Source: Myroides marinus
Lineage (GTDB): Bacteria; Bacteroidota; Bacteroidia; Flavobacteriales; Flavobacteriaceae
Assembly: GCF_900109075.1 (NCBI RefSeq)
Contig: NZ_FNYS01000002.1
Location: 1-64,000 of the forward strand
DNA: 64,000 bases
Direction: 5' to 3'
The notes under the pieces are model-generated. The model made no database searches. It was not told the DNA's origin and was given only the letters and a program-made list of their open reading frames with translations. Position numbers and translations under genes: made by a program. Below, in pieces: positions 51,502-60,878 of the stretch. The stretch's first letter is position 1. Each line of letters opens with the position of its first letter.

Positions 51502-52680
51502 ATGAGACCAGATTTATTTCAGGCACCTGATTATTACTTATTAGATGACTTGTTAACAGACGAACACAAGTTAATTAGAGATACAGCTAGAGCATGGGTA
51601 AAGAGAGAAGTAAGCCCTATCATAGAGGACTTCGCTCAACGTGCAGAATTTCCAAAACAGTTAATACCAGGACTTGCTGAGATAGGTGGATTCGGTCCTT
51701 ATATCCCTACAGAGTATGGAGGAGCAGGATTAGACCAAATTTCTTATGGACTAATTATGCAAGAGATCGAGAGAGGGGACTCTGGTATTCGTTCTACCTC
51801 TTCTGTACAGTCGTCATTAGTGATGTACCCAATCTGGAAATACGGAAACGAAGAACAACGCAATAAATACCTACCTAAGTTAGCTACTGGAGAGTACATC
51901 GGATGTTTTGGATTGACAGAGCCAGACCACGGATCTAACCCTGGCGGAATGCTAACTAACTTTAAAGATATGGGAGACCACTACCTGCTAAACGGGGCTA
52001 AGATGTGGATCTCTAACGCGCCATTCGCAGACATCGCTGTAGTATGGGCTAAGAATGAAGAAGGACGCATCCACGGGCTTATCGTAGAGCGTGGTATGGA
52101 AGGATTCACTACTCCGGAGACACATAATAAGTGGTCACTTAGAGCATCTGCTACGGGTGAGTTGATATTCGATAATGTGAAGGTTCCTAAAGAGAACTTA
52201 TTGCCAAATAAGTCAGGATTAGGAGCTCCTCTAGGATGTCTTGACTCTGCTAGATATGGTATTGCATGGGGAGCTATCGGGGCAGCTATGGACTGTTATG
52301 ATACAGCACTTCGCTACTCTAAGGAGCGCATACAGTTTGACAAACCTATCGGTGCTACTCAACTTCAACAGAAGAAACTAGCTGAGATGATCACTGAGAT
52401 TACTAAAGCACAGTTATTAACATGGAGACTAGGTGTACTTAGAAACGAAGGAAGAGCTACTTCTGCTCAGATATCTATGGCTAAGCGTAACAATGTTGCT
52501 ATGGCATTAGACATTGCACGTGATGCTCGTCAGATGTTAGGTGGTATGGGGATTACGGGTGAGTACTCTATCATGCGCCACATGATGAACTTAGAGTCTG
52601 TAGTGACCTATGAAGGCACACATGACATCCACTTACTAATCACAGGTATGGATGTTACAGGATTCGCTGCATTCAAGTAA
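51502..52680 (+). CDS. Acyl-CoA dehydrogenase, glutaryl-CoA dehydrogenase type
   Basis: A 392-residue FAD enzyme. GCFGLTEPDHGSNPGGM near residue 133 and MWISNAPFADIAVVWAK near residue 160 form the flavin and substrate pocket. The C-terminal TYEGTHDIHLLITG carries the catalytic Glu near residue 371. The Glu position and the preserved EYGGAGLDQISYG start best match glutaryl-CoA dehydrogenases (lysine and tryptophan catabolism), though other short-chain specificities are possible. Monocistronic, with a strong terminator. Confidence 0.88.
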   Translation: MRPDLFQAPDYYLLDDLLTDEHKLIRDTARAWVKREVSPIIEDFAQRAEFPKQLIPGLAEIGGFGPYIPTEYGGAGLDQISYGLIMQEIERGDSGIRSTSSVQSSLVMYPIWKYGNEEQRNKYLPKLATGEYIGCFGLTEPDHGSNPGGMLTNFKDMGDHYLLNGAKMWISNAPFADIAVVWAKNEEGRIHGLIVERGMEGFTTPETHNKWSLRASATGELIFDNVKVPKENLLPNKSGLGAPLGCLDSARYGIAWGAIGAAMDCYDTALRYSKERIQFDKPIGATQLQQKKLAEMITEITKAQLLTWRLGVLRNEGRATSAQISMAKRNNVAMALDIARDARQMLGGMGITGEYSIMRHMMNLESVVTYEGTHDIHLLITGMDVTGFAAFK

Positions 52681-52712
52681 TAAATATCAGAATAGATAAA
52701 CTTTATATAAAG

Positions 52713-52739
52713 AGCTTCGCCTTTCGGTGAAGCTTTTTT
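52713..52739 (+). terminator. Terminator of the acyl-CoA dehydrogenase gene
   Basis: AGCTTCGCC and GGTGAAGCT form a 9-bp perfect stem around a TTTC loop, followed by six T that abut the next gene's -7 box. Confidence 0.93.
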
Positions 52740-52746
52740 ACTTTTG
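52739..52746 (+). promoter_or_regulatory. -7 element of the DUF3050 gene, overlapping the upstream terminator
   Basis: TACTTTTG begins at the last T of the preceding terminator. It rules out the in-frame GTG at 52746 as the start, since transcription would begin downstream of it. Confidence 0.65.
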
Positions 52747-52763
52747 TGACAAATTTAGAAGAT

Positions 52764-53534
52764 ATGACTATTCAAGAAATCAATGCACAGATAGCTGAAG
52801 AAAGAAATGCGTTACTTCAACATCCACTTTACAACAAGATAAAGACTATACCAGACTTATGCGCCTTTATGGAAGGACATGTATATGCTGTATGGGATTT
52901 TATGTCACTGCTTAAAGCATTACAGCAGCAATTGACTTGTACTACTACACCATGGTTCGCATCAGAATTTCCTCAGACGCGTTACTTGATTAATGAAATA
53001 GTTCTAGCAGAAGAGTCTGACTTAGCCTATGACGGACAGCGTCTAAGCCACTTCGAGATGTACCTAGACGCGATGATAACAGCTAATGCTAACACTACTG
53101 CTATCACAGCGCTTATCAATGATCTTAAGAGTGGTACACCAATCTTCGAAGCAATACAAAAAACAAACCTAGATAGTGGAATAAAAGAATTCTTAAACTT
53201 CACCTTTAAGACTATTGAGGGAGGTAAAGCTCATGAGATAGCTGCTGCCTTTACTTTTGGGCGTGAAGACTTAATCCCTTCTATGTTCACAGAGATCTTA
53301 AAAGGTTTTCAACAAAACTTCCCTGAGACAGACCTAACGAAGCTAGTATACTACTTCGAACGTCATATCGAACTAGATGGAGATGAGCACGGACCGATGG
53401 CGATGAAGATGATATCTGAGCTATGTGGTGATGACCAACAGAAGTGGAATGATGTCGTGATAGTATCTAAAGAGGCACTAGTGAAACGATACAATTTATG
53501 GAACTCTATCGAAAAATTTATCGATAAAAAATAA
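52764..53534 (+). CDS. DUF3050 protein (heme-oxygenase-like fold)
   Basis: A 256-residue protein. I choose the ATG at 52764 (MTIQEINAQ) because the GTG six codons upstream lies in the promoter. The sequence matches DUF3050: HPLYNKIKTIPDLCAFMEGHVYAVWDFMSLLK near residue 20, EIVLAEESDL near residue 77 and YFERHIELDGDEHGPM near residue 195, whose His and Glu residues resemble the metal or heme ligands of heme-oxygenase-like helical proteins. No activity is established for the family. Confidence 0.85.
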   Translation: MTIQEINAQIAEERNALLQHPLYNKIKTIPDLCAFMEGHVYAVWDFMSLLKALQQQLTCTTTPWFASEFPQTRYLINEIVLAEESDLAYDGQRLSHFEMYLDAMITANANTTAITALINDLKSGTPIFEAIQKTNLDSGIKEFLNFTFKTIEGGKAHEIAAAFTFGREDLIPSMFTEILKGFQQNFPETDLTKLVYYFERHIELDGDEHGPMAMKMISELCGDDQQKWNDVVIVSKEALVKRYNLWNSIEKFIDKK

Positions 53535-53600
53535 GTTTAACATTAAGGAAATACTAAATACCCAATTATTTATATATCTTTACGTAAAAGCATAAAAAAC

Positions 53601-54317
53601 ATGAAATTGAAAGGTAAAAACGCAATTATCACAGGTGGTGGAAGAGGATTAGGTAAAGCTACAGCAATAGCTTTCGCTCAAGAAGGGATAAACGTAGCTA
53701 TTACTGGTAGAAACGAAAAAACATTACAAGCTACTGTAGCTGAGTTAGAATCATTAGGAGTTAAAGCAACTTATGCTGTATTCGATGTGACTGATAAAGC
53801 AAAGGTAAAAACGGAAGTAGCTAACTTAATAAACACATTAGGTGGAGTAGATATATTAGTGAACAATGCTGGTATATCAGAGTTCGGAAAATTTACAGAT
53901 ATGTCTGCTGAGCGTTGGGAAGAGATCTTACTAACTAACGTGATGGGAGTATATAATGTGACTAGAGAAGTACTACCTCATCTAATCGATCAGAACGAAG
54001 GAGATATCTTTAACGTAGCTTCTACAGCTGGTCTAAACGGAAATGCAACTACGTCTGCGTATTCTGCTTCTAAGTTTGCAGTAATCGGGATGTCTGAGTC
54101 ACTGATGAAAGAGGTGCGTAAGAACAACATCAGAGTATGTACACTTACACCTAGTACTATCGCATCAGATATGTCTATCGAATTAGGGCTTACAGATGGT
54201 AACCCTGATCATATACTACAGCCAGAGGACTTCGCAGAGCTTATCGTAGCTACATTGAGATTACCACGAAGAGCAATGGTCAAAACGGCATCGCTGTGGA
54301 CGACTAATCCTCAATAA
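53601..54317 (+). CDS. Short-chain dehydrogenase/reductase (FabG-like)
   Basis: A 238-residue SDR oxidoreductase. The cofactor motif GGGRGLG is at about residues 12-18, NNAG near residue 88, and the catalytic Ser-Tyr-Lys in STAGLNGNATTSAYSASKFA near residues 140-160. Annotation as 3-ketoacyl-ACP reductase is common for such proteins, but the lone context away from fatty-acid genes leaves the substrate open. A terminator follows. Confidence 0.88.
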   Translation: MKLKGKNAIITGGGRGLGKATAIAFAQEGINVAITGRNEKTLQATVAELESLGVKATYAVFDVTDKAKVKTEVANLINTLGGVDILVNNAGISEFGKFTDMSAERWEEILLTNVMGVYNVTREVLPHLIDQNEGDIFNVASTAGLNGNATTSAYSASKFAVIGMSESLMKEVRKNNIRVCTLTPSTIASDMSIELGLTDGNPDHILQPEDFAELIVATLRLPRRAMVKTASLWTTNPQ

Positions 54318-54375
54318 TTTAAGGGGAGAGACGGAGCCGTCTATTTTTCTTATTACTTATTATGATTACAACCTA

Positions 54376-54402
54376 AACTCGCTAGCCTAGCGAGTTTTTT
54401 AT
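54376..54402 (+). terminator. Terminator of the 53601-54317 SDR gene
   Basis: AACTCGCTAG and CTAGCGAGTT form a 10-bp stem with almost no loop, followed by six T. In vivo the loop is formed by opening the inner pairs. Confidence 0.85.
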
Positions 54403-54418
54403 TGTCTATAATTTTTTA

Positions 54419-54447
54419 TTTGTGAATGAGAATTTTAATTACTTTTG
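54419..54447 (+). promoter_or_regulatory. Promoter of mtgA
   Basis: TTTG (54419-54422), 17 bp, then TACTTTTG (54440-54447), 27 bp before the ATG. Spacing is slightly short of the usual 19-21 bp. Confidence 0.6.
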
Positions 54448-54473
54448 CTCCGTTTTAAAATCAATCTTTCGTC

Positions 54474-55187
54474 ATGATACGAAAAATATTTAGATTTATT
54501 CTTAAGGCTATCCTAGCCTTTTTTGTACTGAGTATTTGCTCAGTAGTATTCTTTCGATTTGTCCCAATACCTTATACTCCGCTGATGTTTATCAGACTCT
54601 ATGACCAAGTCAAAGAGGACAAACCTCTAACGCTAAAGCATAAGTGGGTACCTATGGAGGATATAAGTATCAATCTACAGAAAGCTGTAATCGCTAGTGA
54701 AGACGGTACGTTTATCCAGCACAATGGCTTTGACTTTAAAGCTATCAAAAAGGCAATGAAGAACAATGAGAAGGGCAAGAAGATAAAAGGTGGTAGTACT
54801 ATCTCACAGCAGACTGCTAAGAACGTGTTCTTATGGCCAGGGCGTAGCTATATCCGCAAAGGCTTTGAGGCATACTTCACTGTGCTGATAGAATTAATTT
54901 GGCCTAAGGAAAGAATCTTAGAAGTCTATCTAAATAGTATAGAGATGGGTGATGGTATCTACGGTGCTCAGGCTGCATCTGAATACTGGTATAAGAAGGA
55001 TGCGAAGAACTTAAGTCCTAGAGAAGCTGCTGGTATAGCAGTGATATTACCTAGTCCGCGCAGATATAAAGCGAATAACTCTGGACCGTATATTAATAGC
55101 CGTAAAAACACCATCACTAGATATGTGAATAACTTCGGACCACTTAAGTTTAAAGAGGAGCCGAAAGAAGGTAAAAAGAAAAAATAG
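54474..55187 (+). CDS. mtgA: Monofunctional biosynthetic peptidoglycan transglycosylase
   Basis: A 237-residue GT51 enzyme anchored by one N-terminal membrane helix (residues 8-28). The catalytic Glu is in VIASEDGTFIQHNGFD near residue 76, and GGSTISQQTAKNVFLWPGRS (residues about 104-123) and EVYLNSIEMGDGIYGA near residue 148 are the lipid II-binding motifs. There is no penicillin-binding domain. It polymerises glycan strands in the periplasm. The tail is basic (KEGKKKK). Confidence 0.95.
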   Translation: MIRKIFRFILKAILAFFVLSICSVVFFRFVPIPYTPLMFIRLYDQVKEDKPLTLKHKWVPMEDISINLQKAVIASEDGTFIQHNGFDFKAIKKAMKNNEKGKKIKGGSTISQQTAKNVFLWPGRSYIRKGFEAYFTVLIELIWPKERILEVYLNSIEMGDGIYGAQAASEYWYKKDAKNLSPREAAGIAVILPSPRRYKANNSGPYINSRKNTITRYVNNFGPLKFKEEPKEGKKKK

Positions 55188-55219
55188 GTAAAAAACACAA
55201 TAGTTTAACTATTTTTTTC

Positions 55220-55227
55220 TAACTTTG
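55220..55227 (+). promoter_or_regulatory. -7 promoter element of the 55251 lipoprotein gene
   Basis: TAACTTTG fits TAnnTTTG and lies 24 bp before the ATG. Confidence 0.6.
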
Positions 55228-55250
55228 ATAGACACTAAAATTGATTTACT

Positions 55251-55715
55251 ATGAAAAAAGTATTGTTATCATTCGCAGTAGTAGGATTATTATTCGCTAC
55301 TTCATGTAAGGACACTAAAACGGAAGAAACTGCTCCAGCAACTGAAAACACTGAGGCTACAACTGAGGAAACTCCTGAGTTAACTAAATTCGAAGCTGCG
55401 AAAGCAGAAGCTGAAACTAAACTAGCTGAGGCTAAAGCTAAAGTACAAGAGGCTATCGAAAAAGGAGACAAAAAAGCTCAAGAAGAAGCTCAGAAAGCTC
55501 TAGATGCTGCTCAAAAAACTTGGGATGAGGCTAAAGTTAAATTCGAAGAGGTAAGCGAAAAAACTGGTAAAGCAGTAGAGGAAGCTAAAGAAGCTACTCA
55601 AGAGAAAGTAGCTGATGCTAAAGAGGCTGTAAAAGAAGCTAAAGAAGCAACTCAAGAAAAAGCTGCTGAAGTAAAAGACGCTGTGAAAGAAGCAGCTGAT
55701 AAAATTAAAAAATAG
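55251..55715 (+). CDS. Small Ala/Lys/Glu-rich helical lipoprotein
   Basis: A 154-residue lipoprotein (signal ending FATSC, Cys near residue 19). The mature part is Thr/Glu-rich to about residue 45. Then it is almost wholly Ala, Lys and Glu with 11-residue-like repeats (KEATQEKVADAKEAVKEA, repeated with small changes), predicting a long amphipathic helix or coiled coil resembling LEA-like or YtxH-like stress proteins. Probably attached to the outer membrane. Function unknown; a structural or stress-related role is inference. Confidence 0.75.
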   Translation: MKKVLLSFAVVGLLFATSCKDTKTEETAPATENTEATTEETPELTKFEAAKAEAETKLAEAKAKVQEAIEKGDKKAQEEAQKALDAAQKTWDEAKVKFEEVSEKTGKAVEEAKEATQEKVADAKEAVKEAKEATQEKAAEVKDAVKEAADKIKK

Positions 55716-55733
55716 TATTTAAGCAATACAGAG

Positions 55734-55761
55734 AAAGGAGTTCGAAAGAGCTCCTTTTTTT
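55734..55761 (+). terminator. Terminator of the 55251-55715 gene
   Basis: AAAGGAG and CTCCTTT enclose a 10-nt loop and are followed by further T residues. Confidence 0.85.
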
Positions 55762-55892
55762 ATTTGTGCTTATGTCATACTATAGATTTTCAATAAAACT
55801 TTTCGATAGTTTTATAAACATAAACAATTGTAGTACAATGTAATTAATCATACATTTTCGTAAATTTACATTGTAATAAAAATTAAGAAACT

Positions 55893-56366
55893 ATGAAAAC
55901 AAATATCGGATTAACAGACAACGCACGTCAATTCAATGCAGAAGTATTATCTAAATTATTAGCAGATGAGTTTATCTTATATACTAAAGCTAGAAATGCT
56001 CATTATAATGTAACTGGTGTAGACTTCCACTCTAAACACGTGTACTTCGAAGAATTATATACTGAATTAGCAGTAAATGTGGATGCAGTAGCTGAACGTA
56101 TCAAAACATTAGGTCACTATGCTCCTTCTTCATTAAAAGATTACTTAAAACTTACTCACTTAACAGAAGAGAGATCTACTGATAGTACTGATAGTAAATC
56201 ATGGATCAGTGAGTTATTAATAGATTACGAAATCATCGTTAGCTTCATTAGACAAAATATAGATGCTATCGAAGAATCAAATGATAAGAGTACTGCAGAC
56301 TTCTTAATCGGTCTGATGGAGGCTCACGAAAAAACAGCGTGGATGTTACGTTCACACTTAGGATAA
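55893..56366 (+). CDS. dps: Dps-family ferritin-like DNA-protection protein
   Basis: A 157-residue Dps/bacterioferritin-like protein that oxidises and stores iron with hydrogen peroxide. The ferroxidase residues lie in AHYNVTGVDFHSKHVYFEEL (residues about 36-55) and NVDAVAERI near residue 67, matching the His, Asp and Glu ligands shared between subunits of the dodecamer. Standard length, without a long basic DNA-binding N-terminus. The upstream 120 bp is AT-rich and may hold a peroxide-responsive promoter, but no operator was recognised. Confidence 0.92.
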   Translation: MKTNIGLTDNARQFNAEVLSKLLADEFILYTKARNAHYNVTGVDFHSKHVYFEELYTELAVNVDAVAERIKTLGHYAPSSLKDYLKLTHLTEERSTDSTDSKSWISELLIDYEIIVSFIRQNIDAIEESNDKSTADFLIGLMEAHEKTAWMLRSHLG

Positions 56367-56421
56367 TTAGTGAAACAACATAGTTCTTAGGTTGTGCATT
56401 AGCTCAATCTGGGATAATAAC

Positions 56422-56452
56422 AAGGTTTGCCTTTCTCGGGCAAACCTTTTTT
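56422..56452 (+). terminator. Terminator of dps
   Basis: AAGGTTTGCC and GGCAAACCTT form a 10-bp perfect stem with a 7-nt loop, followed by TTTTG. It lies inside the open stretch upstream of the next gene, supporting the later start codon there. Confidence 0.9.
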
Positions 56453-56481
56453 GTTACTTTTACTTCAAACAACAATCTATT

Positions 56482-57093
56482 ATGAAAAAATTAGTTGCCG
56501 TAGCGCTTATCGCTCTTTTCGGAATCAGCTGTAGCAATAATACTCCAGCTAATGAATCTGAAAAGGCTGTCCTGTTTCAAAAGAATATGAACAAAGAGTT
56601 TAGTGACTCTGATACTTCTCCTCTACCTAAAGATGCTTTAAAGAAATTTAAAGAGCTTGATTTCTTCCCTATAACAGAAGATTTTGTCTTAGAGGGTAAA
56701 CTAGTACGTACACCAGACGAAAAGCCTTTTGAGATGCCTACGACTACGTCTAGAAGACCTACTTATAAGAAGTTTGGGGAGGTTAGCTTCACTCTTTCGG
56801 GTAAAGAATTTAAAGTAGATGTGTTCCAAGACTTAACTCTGCAAGGCAAACCTGAATATGTTAATAGATTATTCCTACCATTTACAGATCTTACATCAGG
56901 TGTGACTACTTATGGTGGTGGTCGATACCTAGACTTAGAGATACCTGAGGGGGATACTATCACACTTAACTTTAATCTAGCGTATAATCCATACTGTGTA
57001 TATAATCCTAAGTTCTCTTGCCCGATTCCGCCAGAACAGAACTTTATCAATGCGGATATCAATGCTGGAGTGAAAGATTATAAGTACGAATAA
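56482..57093 (+). CDS. DUF1684 lipoprotein
   Basis: A 203-residue lipoprotein starting at the ATG at 56482 (MKKLVAVALIALFGISCSN, lipobox GISC). Upstream in-frame ATG codons would include the dps terminator and are rejected. The core matches DUF1684: LDFFPITEDFVLEGKLVR near residue 51, FKVDVFQDL near residue 93, LFLPFTDLTSGVTTYGGGRYLDLEIPEG near residue 113 and the ending YNPYCVYNPKFSCPIPPEQN. Widespread in Bacteroidota; function unknown. Confidence 0.88.
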   Translation: MKKLVAVALIALFGISCSNNTPANESEKAVLFQKNMNKEFSDSDTSPLPKDALKKFKELDFFPITEDFVLEGKLVRTPDEKPFEMPTTTSRRPTYKKFGEVSFTLSGKEFKVDVFQDLTLQGKPEYVNRLFLPFTDLTSGVTTYGGGRYLDLEIPEGDTITLNFNLAYNPYCVYNPKFSCPIPPEQNFINADINAGVKDYKYE

Positions 57094-57136
57094 TAACAAG
57101 AGCAAGAAACGGATTGTGAAGGGATAAGAGTCATCA

Positions 57137-57144
57137 TACTTTTG
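57137..57144 (+). promoter_or_regulatory. -7 promoter element of the 57164 SDR gene
   Basis: TACTTTTG fits TAnnTTTG, 20 bp before the ATG. Confidence 0.6.
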
Positions 57145-57163
57145 AGTTTTAAATCAATTAGAA

Positions 57164-57919
57164 ATGAAACTAAAAGGTAAAATAGCACTTATCACTGGAG
57201 CAACTAGTGGTATCGGTAAGGCTACTGCTCAATTATTACATCAAGAAGGAGCTCAAGTAGTAATCACTGGAAGGAATAAAGAAACTGTAGAAAGTACTGC
57301 TAAAGAAATAGGTAGTAACACGATAGGTATCGTGTCAGATGCAGGTAAAATGACAGATATTATGACTCTAGCTAGTCAATTAAAGCAATACGTCACTCAT
57401 CTAGATATAGTCTTCGTCAATGCAGGTTTTGGCAAATATGCTCCTTTAGAATACATAGATGAAGTGCACTACAATGAGATGTTCGATACAATCGTGAGAG
57501 GTACGCTATTCACAGTACAACAGGCACAACCGCTTATGTCTAACAATGGGGCTATCATACTTAACACCTCAATAGTAACTGAAGTAGGAATGCAGAATTC
57601 TAGTGTGTACTCTGCTGCAAAAGCTGCAGTACAGTCCTTCACTAAGACATTTGCTGCAGAACTTATCAGCAAGGGAATAAGAGTAAATGCTGTATCTCCA
57701 GGTCCGATACAGACTAACTACTTTGACAGATCTAATCTATCGAAAGAGCAGGTGGAACAGTTCACTACCTCATTTGCACCTCAGGTACCTATACAGCGCT
57801 TTGGGTTGCCGTCAGAAGTAGCAGAGGCTGTCTTATTCTTAGCTTCAGATGCTTCTTCATTTATAGTAGGAGCAGAAATAAGTGTAGACGGAGGGTTCCC
57901 TAAAATAAAAACAACATAA
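57164..57919 (+). CDS. Short-chain dehydrogenase/reductase
   Basis: A 251-residue SDR. GATSGIGKATAQ at about residues 12-23 binds NAD(P), NAG near residue 87, and the catalytic Ser (NTSIVTEVG) with Tyr and Lys in YSAAKAAVQSF near residues 152-160. The C-terminal FLASDASSFIVGAEISVDGGF is typical of glucose-dehydrogenase-like SDRs. Not a close paralogue of the SDR at 53601-54317. Substrate unknown. Confidence 0.88.
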   Translation: MKLKGKIALITGATSGIGKATAQLLHQEGAQVVITGRNKETVESTAKEIGSNTIGIVSDAGKMTDIMTLASQLKQYVTHLDIVFVNAGFGKYAPLEYIDEVHYNEMFDTIVRGTLFTVQQAQPLMSNNGAIILNTSIVTEVGMQNSSVYSAAKAAVQSFTKTFAAELISKGIRVNAVSPGPIQTNYFDRSNLSKEQVEQFTTSFAPQVPIQRFGLPSEVAEAVLFLASDASSFIVGAEISVDGGFPKIKTT

Positions 57920-57930
57920 TACAAATATAA

Positions 57931-57962
57931 AAGGCGAGTCAAACTATTGACTCGCCTTTCTT
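57931..57962. terminator. Bidirectional terminator between convergent genes
   Basis: AAGGCGAGTC (57931-57940) and GACTCGCCTT (57949-57958) form a 10-bp perfect stem between the SDR gene and the minus-strand oligopeptidase gene. Confidence 0.9.
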
Positions 57963-57982
57963 ATATCTAGAATAAGGTATTC

Positions 57983-60103
57983 TTATTTTAGTTTCTTAAC
58001 TCCCATATTGTATAATGTGAACGCTTGTAAGTCTACATTCTCTTGGATTTGTTGAGCTATAGATTTACCTGCGCCATGTCCAGCATTTGTTTCGATACGG
58101 ATAAGCATAGGGTTCTTACCTGTGTTTTTAGCTTGTAACTCAGCAGCAAACTTAAAGCTGTGTGCTGGTACTACTCTATCATCATGGTCACCTGTAGTCA
58201 CCATAGTAGCAGGGTATGCTACAGCCTTAACATTGTGTAATGGAGAATAACCTTTCAGGTATTCGAACATCTCTTTATTATCCTCTGATGTTCCGTAGTC
58301 ATACGCCCATCCTGCACCAGCTGTGAATGTGTGGTAACGAAGCATATCAAGTACTCCTACTGCTGGTAAAGCTACTTTCATAAGGTCTGGACGTTGAGTC
58401 ATAGTAGCACCTACTAATAGACCTCCGTTAGATCCTCCTTTAATAGCTAAGAAGTCAGATGAAGTATACTTGTTATCGATTAGGTATTGTCCTGCAGCGA
58501 TAAAGTCGTCAAATACGTTTTGTTTTTGTAATTGAGTTCCTGCTACGTGCCACTCTTTACCATACTCACCACCACCTCTAAGGTTAGGTACCGCATATAC
58601 ACCACCGTTTTCTAACCATATCGCATTAGCAATACTGAATGATGGAGTTAGGCTGATATTAAATCCTCCGTATGCGTATAACATAGTTGGGTTTTTACCA
58701 TCTAATTTAAGTCCTTTCTTATGTGTGATAATCATAGGTACTTTAGTTCCGTCTTTAGAAGTATAGAATACTTGCTTAGACTCGTACTTAGATGAGTCAA
58801 ACTTCACTTTAGGTTGCTCATATACTTTAGAAGCTCCAGTAGCTGGGTCAAAAGCATAAATACTACCTGCTGTAATATAGTTAGTGAATGAATAGTAGAT
58901 AGTCGCATCATCTTTCTTACCTCCGAAACCACTTACTGTTCCGATACCTGGTAATTCTACTACTCTTACTTTCTTACCTGTATAGTCGTATTGCTCTACG
59001 TAAGCTACTGCATCTTTAAGGTAGTTAGCATAGATATATCCTGCACCTGTAGTAGGTGTAAGTACATTCTTAGTCTCTGCGATAAAGTCTACCCAGTTCG
59101 CTTGTCCTGGATTCTTAGCATCTACAGTTACTACTCTAGTGTTAGGAGCTTTATAGTCAGTTACGATATATAGCTTACCATCTTTACTATCTAGTACACC
59201 ATTGCTACTATCGAAGTTATTAACTAATGTTACGATAGGGCTATTAGCTACAGATAAGTCTTTTACATATAATTCGTTTCCATAAGTAGAGTTAGCAGCA
59301 GTAATCACTAAGTATTTATTATCTGCAGTCACATATCCACCTACGTAACGTCTCTTCTGGTCTTTACCGAAGATAAGTGCATCCTCTTTCTGAGCTGTAC
59401 CTAACTTGTGGTAATATAATTTGTGTTGGTCTGTCTTAGCAGATAACTCACTTCCTGTTGGTTTATCATAACTAGAATAGTAGAATCCTTCGTTTCCTAA
59501 CCAAGAAACTCCACTGAACTTCACATCTACAAGTGTATCACCTATAACTTTTTTAGTTTCAGCGTCTAATACGATGATCTTTCTCCAGTCACTTCCTCCT
59601 TCAGAGATAGCGTATGCAACTTTAGAACCATCTTCAGAGAAGTCAACACTTCCTAATGAAGTAGTACCATCTTTAGAGAATTGGTTTGGGTCTAAGAACA
59701 CTTCTTCTTTACCAGCTTCATCTTTGCGGTATAAGATAGATTGGTTTTGTAAACCGTCATTTTTAAAGAAATAAGTGTATTTACCTTCTTTAAATGGAGC
59801 ACCTATTTTCTCGTAGTTCCATGCTTCTTCCATTTGTTTCTTTAGGTCATCTCTGAATGGGATTTGTCCTAAATAATCAAAAGTAACTTGATTCTCTGCT
59901 TTTACCCAAGCAGCAGTCTCCTCTGATCTATCATCTTCTAACCATCTGTAAGGGTCAGCTACTTCTACTCCGAAGTATGTATCTACTACATCACCCTTCT
60001 TAGTCTCAGGGTATTTTAAATCCACAGTTGCTTCTTCTGTAGCTCCTTGCTTACAAGAAACTATAATCGTCGCAACGAGTAAAGTCATAAGTGTTTTTCT
60101 CAT
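57983..60103 (-). CDS. Prolyl oligopeptidase family serine peptidase (S9A), lipoprotein
   Basis: A 706-residue peptidase cleaving short peptides after proline. N-terminal lipoprotein signal (TIIVSC, Cys near residue 17) suggests a membrane-attached periplasmic enzyme. The seven-bladed propeller covers about residues 100-430. The catalytic domain has Ser near 557 in [12 protein letters not shown], Asp near 640 in [13 protein letters not shown], and His near 676 in NAGHGAGKS. Full length for the family (about 690-730). Single gene. Confidence 0.95.
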   Translation of the reverse strand: MRKTLMTLLVATIIVSCKQGATEEATVDLKYPETKKGDVVDTYFGVEVADPYRWLEDDRSEETAAWVKAENQVTFDYLGQIPFRDDLKKQMEEAWNYEKIGAPFKEGKYTYFFKNDGLQNQSILYRKDEAGKEEVFLDPNQFSKDGTTSLGSVDFSEDGSKVAYAISEGGSDWRKIIVLDAETKKVIGDTLVDVKFSGVSWLGNEGFYYSSYDKPTGSELSAKTDQHKLYYHKLGTAQKEDALIFGKDQKRRYVGGYVTADNKYLVITAANSTYGNELYVKDLSVANSPIVTLVNNFDSSNGVLDSKDGKLYIVTDYKAPNTRVVTVDAKNPGQANWVDFIAETKNVLTPTTGAGYIYANYLKDAVAYVEQYDYTGKKVRVVELPGIGTVSGFGGKKDDATIYYSFTNYITAGSIYAFDPATGASKVYEQPKVKFDSSKYESKQVFYTSKDGTKVPMIITHKKGLKLDGKNPTMLYAYGGFNISLTPSFSIANAIWLENGGVYAVPNLRGGGEYGKEWHVAGTQLQKQNVFDDFIAAGQYLIDNKYTSSDFLAIKGGSNGGLLVGATMTQRPDLMKVALPAVGVLDMLRYHTFTAGAGWAYDYGTSEDNKEMFEYLKGYSPLHNVKAVAYPATMVTTGDHDDRVVPAHSFKFAAELQAKNTGKNPMLIRIETNAGHGAGKSIAQQIQENVDLQAFTLYNMGVKKLK

Positions 60104-60231
60104 AAATGTTAAGTTAGTTAATTTAATATCAACCCAGCTTCTGCATTAAACCTCTCCTTTAAGAGTTAACTGGTCTGCTACATAATCTGGATTTTAAAGA
60201 ATAAGTTAGTAAATATATCTATTAATTAATA

Positions 60232-60262
60232 AAGAGCAAGGAGGAATCCCCCTTACTCTCTA
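60232..60262 (-). terminator. Probable terminator of the metal-locus operon
   Basis: On the minus strand GAGTAAGGGGGA and TCCTCCTTGCTC form a long stem with G-T wobbles, followed by a weak T-rich stretch (TTTATTAATT). Confidence 0.5.
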
Positions 60263-60328
60263 TATATTAACATTATTTCCTATTATGTTACTCTATTTTC
60301 TATAATCATTTCGTCACTTTTGAGATTA

Positions 60329-60859
60329 TTAATGCTGATGGTCGTGATCGTGATCTCCTTCTCCAGGATTAACGATATTCACAGTACGATATTCCATCGC
60401 TTGATTACCCACTTTGTCTAATACTTTTACTACAAAGTGGTACTCTCCTCTCTTAGCGTCTTTATCTATAACGATTTCGTGGTGATGTATGTGAGCATTG
60501 CGCTGTCCGTAAATATCATCCCAACTGTTTTTATACTTAAACGATTTGCGGTGTGCATTCTCTTCGTCATCATGGTCGTGATCGTGGTCATGGTCATCAT
60601 GTTTAACCGCTACACTGTGTGTATGTGAGTGCCCTTCTGCTGAGTGTATATCTATATCGTATGAACCTAAAGCTATGTTATCTGATAAATCCATATCAAA
60701 GTGAATACTCTCTCCTGCCTCTAACTTAGCTCCCTCTTCTGGTGCATTTAGGACGATAACTGGCTTCTCTGTATCTATATCTCCATCACTCTTAAGACAT
60801 GATGTGAATAATACACTACTTAATAAAATTACGCTTGCTATATATTTTAATTGTTTCAT
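60329..60859 (-). CDS. Histidine-rich DUF4625 lipoprotein
   Basis: A 176-residue lipoprotein (FTSC lipobox) with a DUF4625-like beta-sandwich: DTEKPVIVLNAPEEGAKLEAGESIHFDMDLSDN near residue 30 and GEYHFVVKVLDKVGNQAMEYRTVNI near residue 138. A loop near residues 83-97 (HDDHDHDHDHDDEENAHRK) and the C-terminus (GEGDHDHDHQH) are dense in His and Asp and look like a low-affinity metal sponge. Located downstream of a TonB-dependent receptor, so a surface role in capturing zinc, copper or nickel is likely. Confidence 0.8.
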   Translation of the reverse strand: MKQLKYIASVILLSSVLFTSCLKSDGDIDTEKPVIVLNAPEEGAKLEAGESIHFDMDLSDNIALGSYDIDIHSAEGHSHTHSVAVKHDDHDHDHDHDDEENAHRKSFKYKNSWDDIYGQRNAHIHHHEIVIDKDAKRGEYHFVVKVLDKVGNQAMEYRTVNIVNPGEGDHDHDHQH

Positions 60860-60878
60860 TTTTTAAAATGTTTTAAAT

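Noticed and set aside
52746..52763. GTG start for the DUF3050 protein
   Set aside because: The GTG overlaps the -7 promoter element, so it would not be on the transcript.
56392..56481. Upstream start for the DUF1684 lipoprotein
   Set aside because: The 30 extra codons would include the dps terminator hairpin and hide the lipobox.
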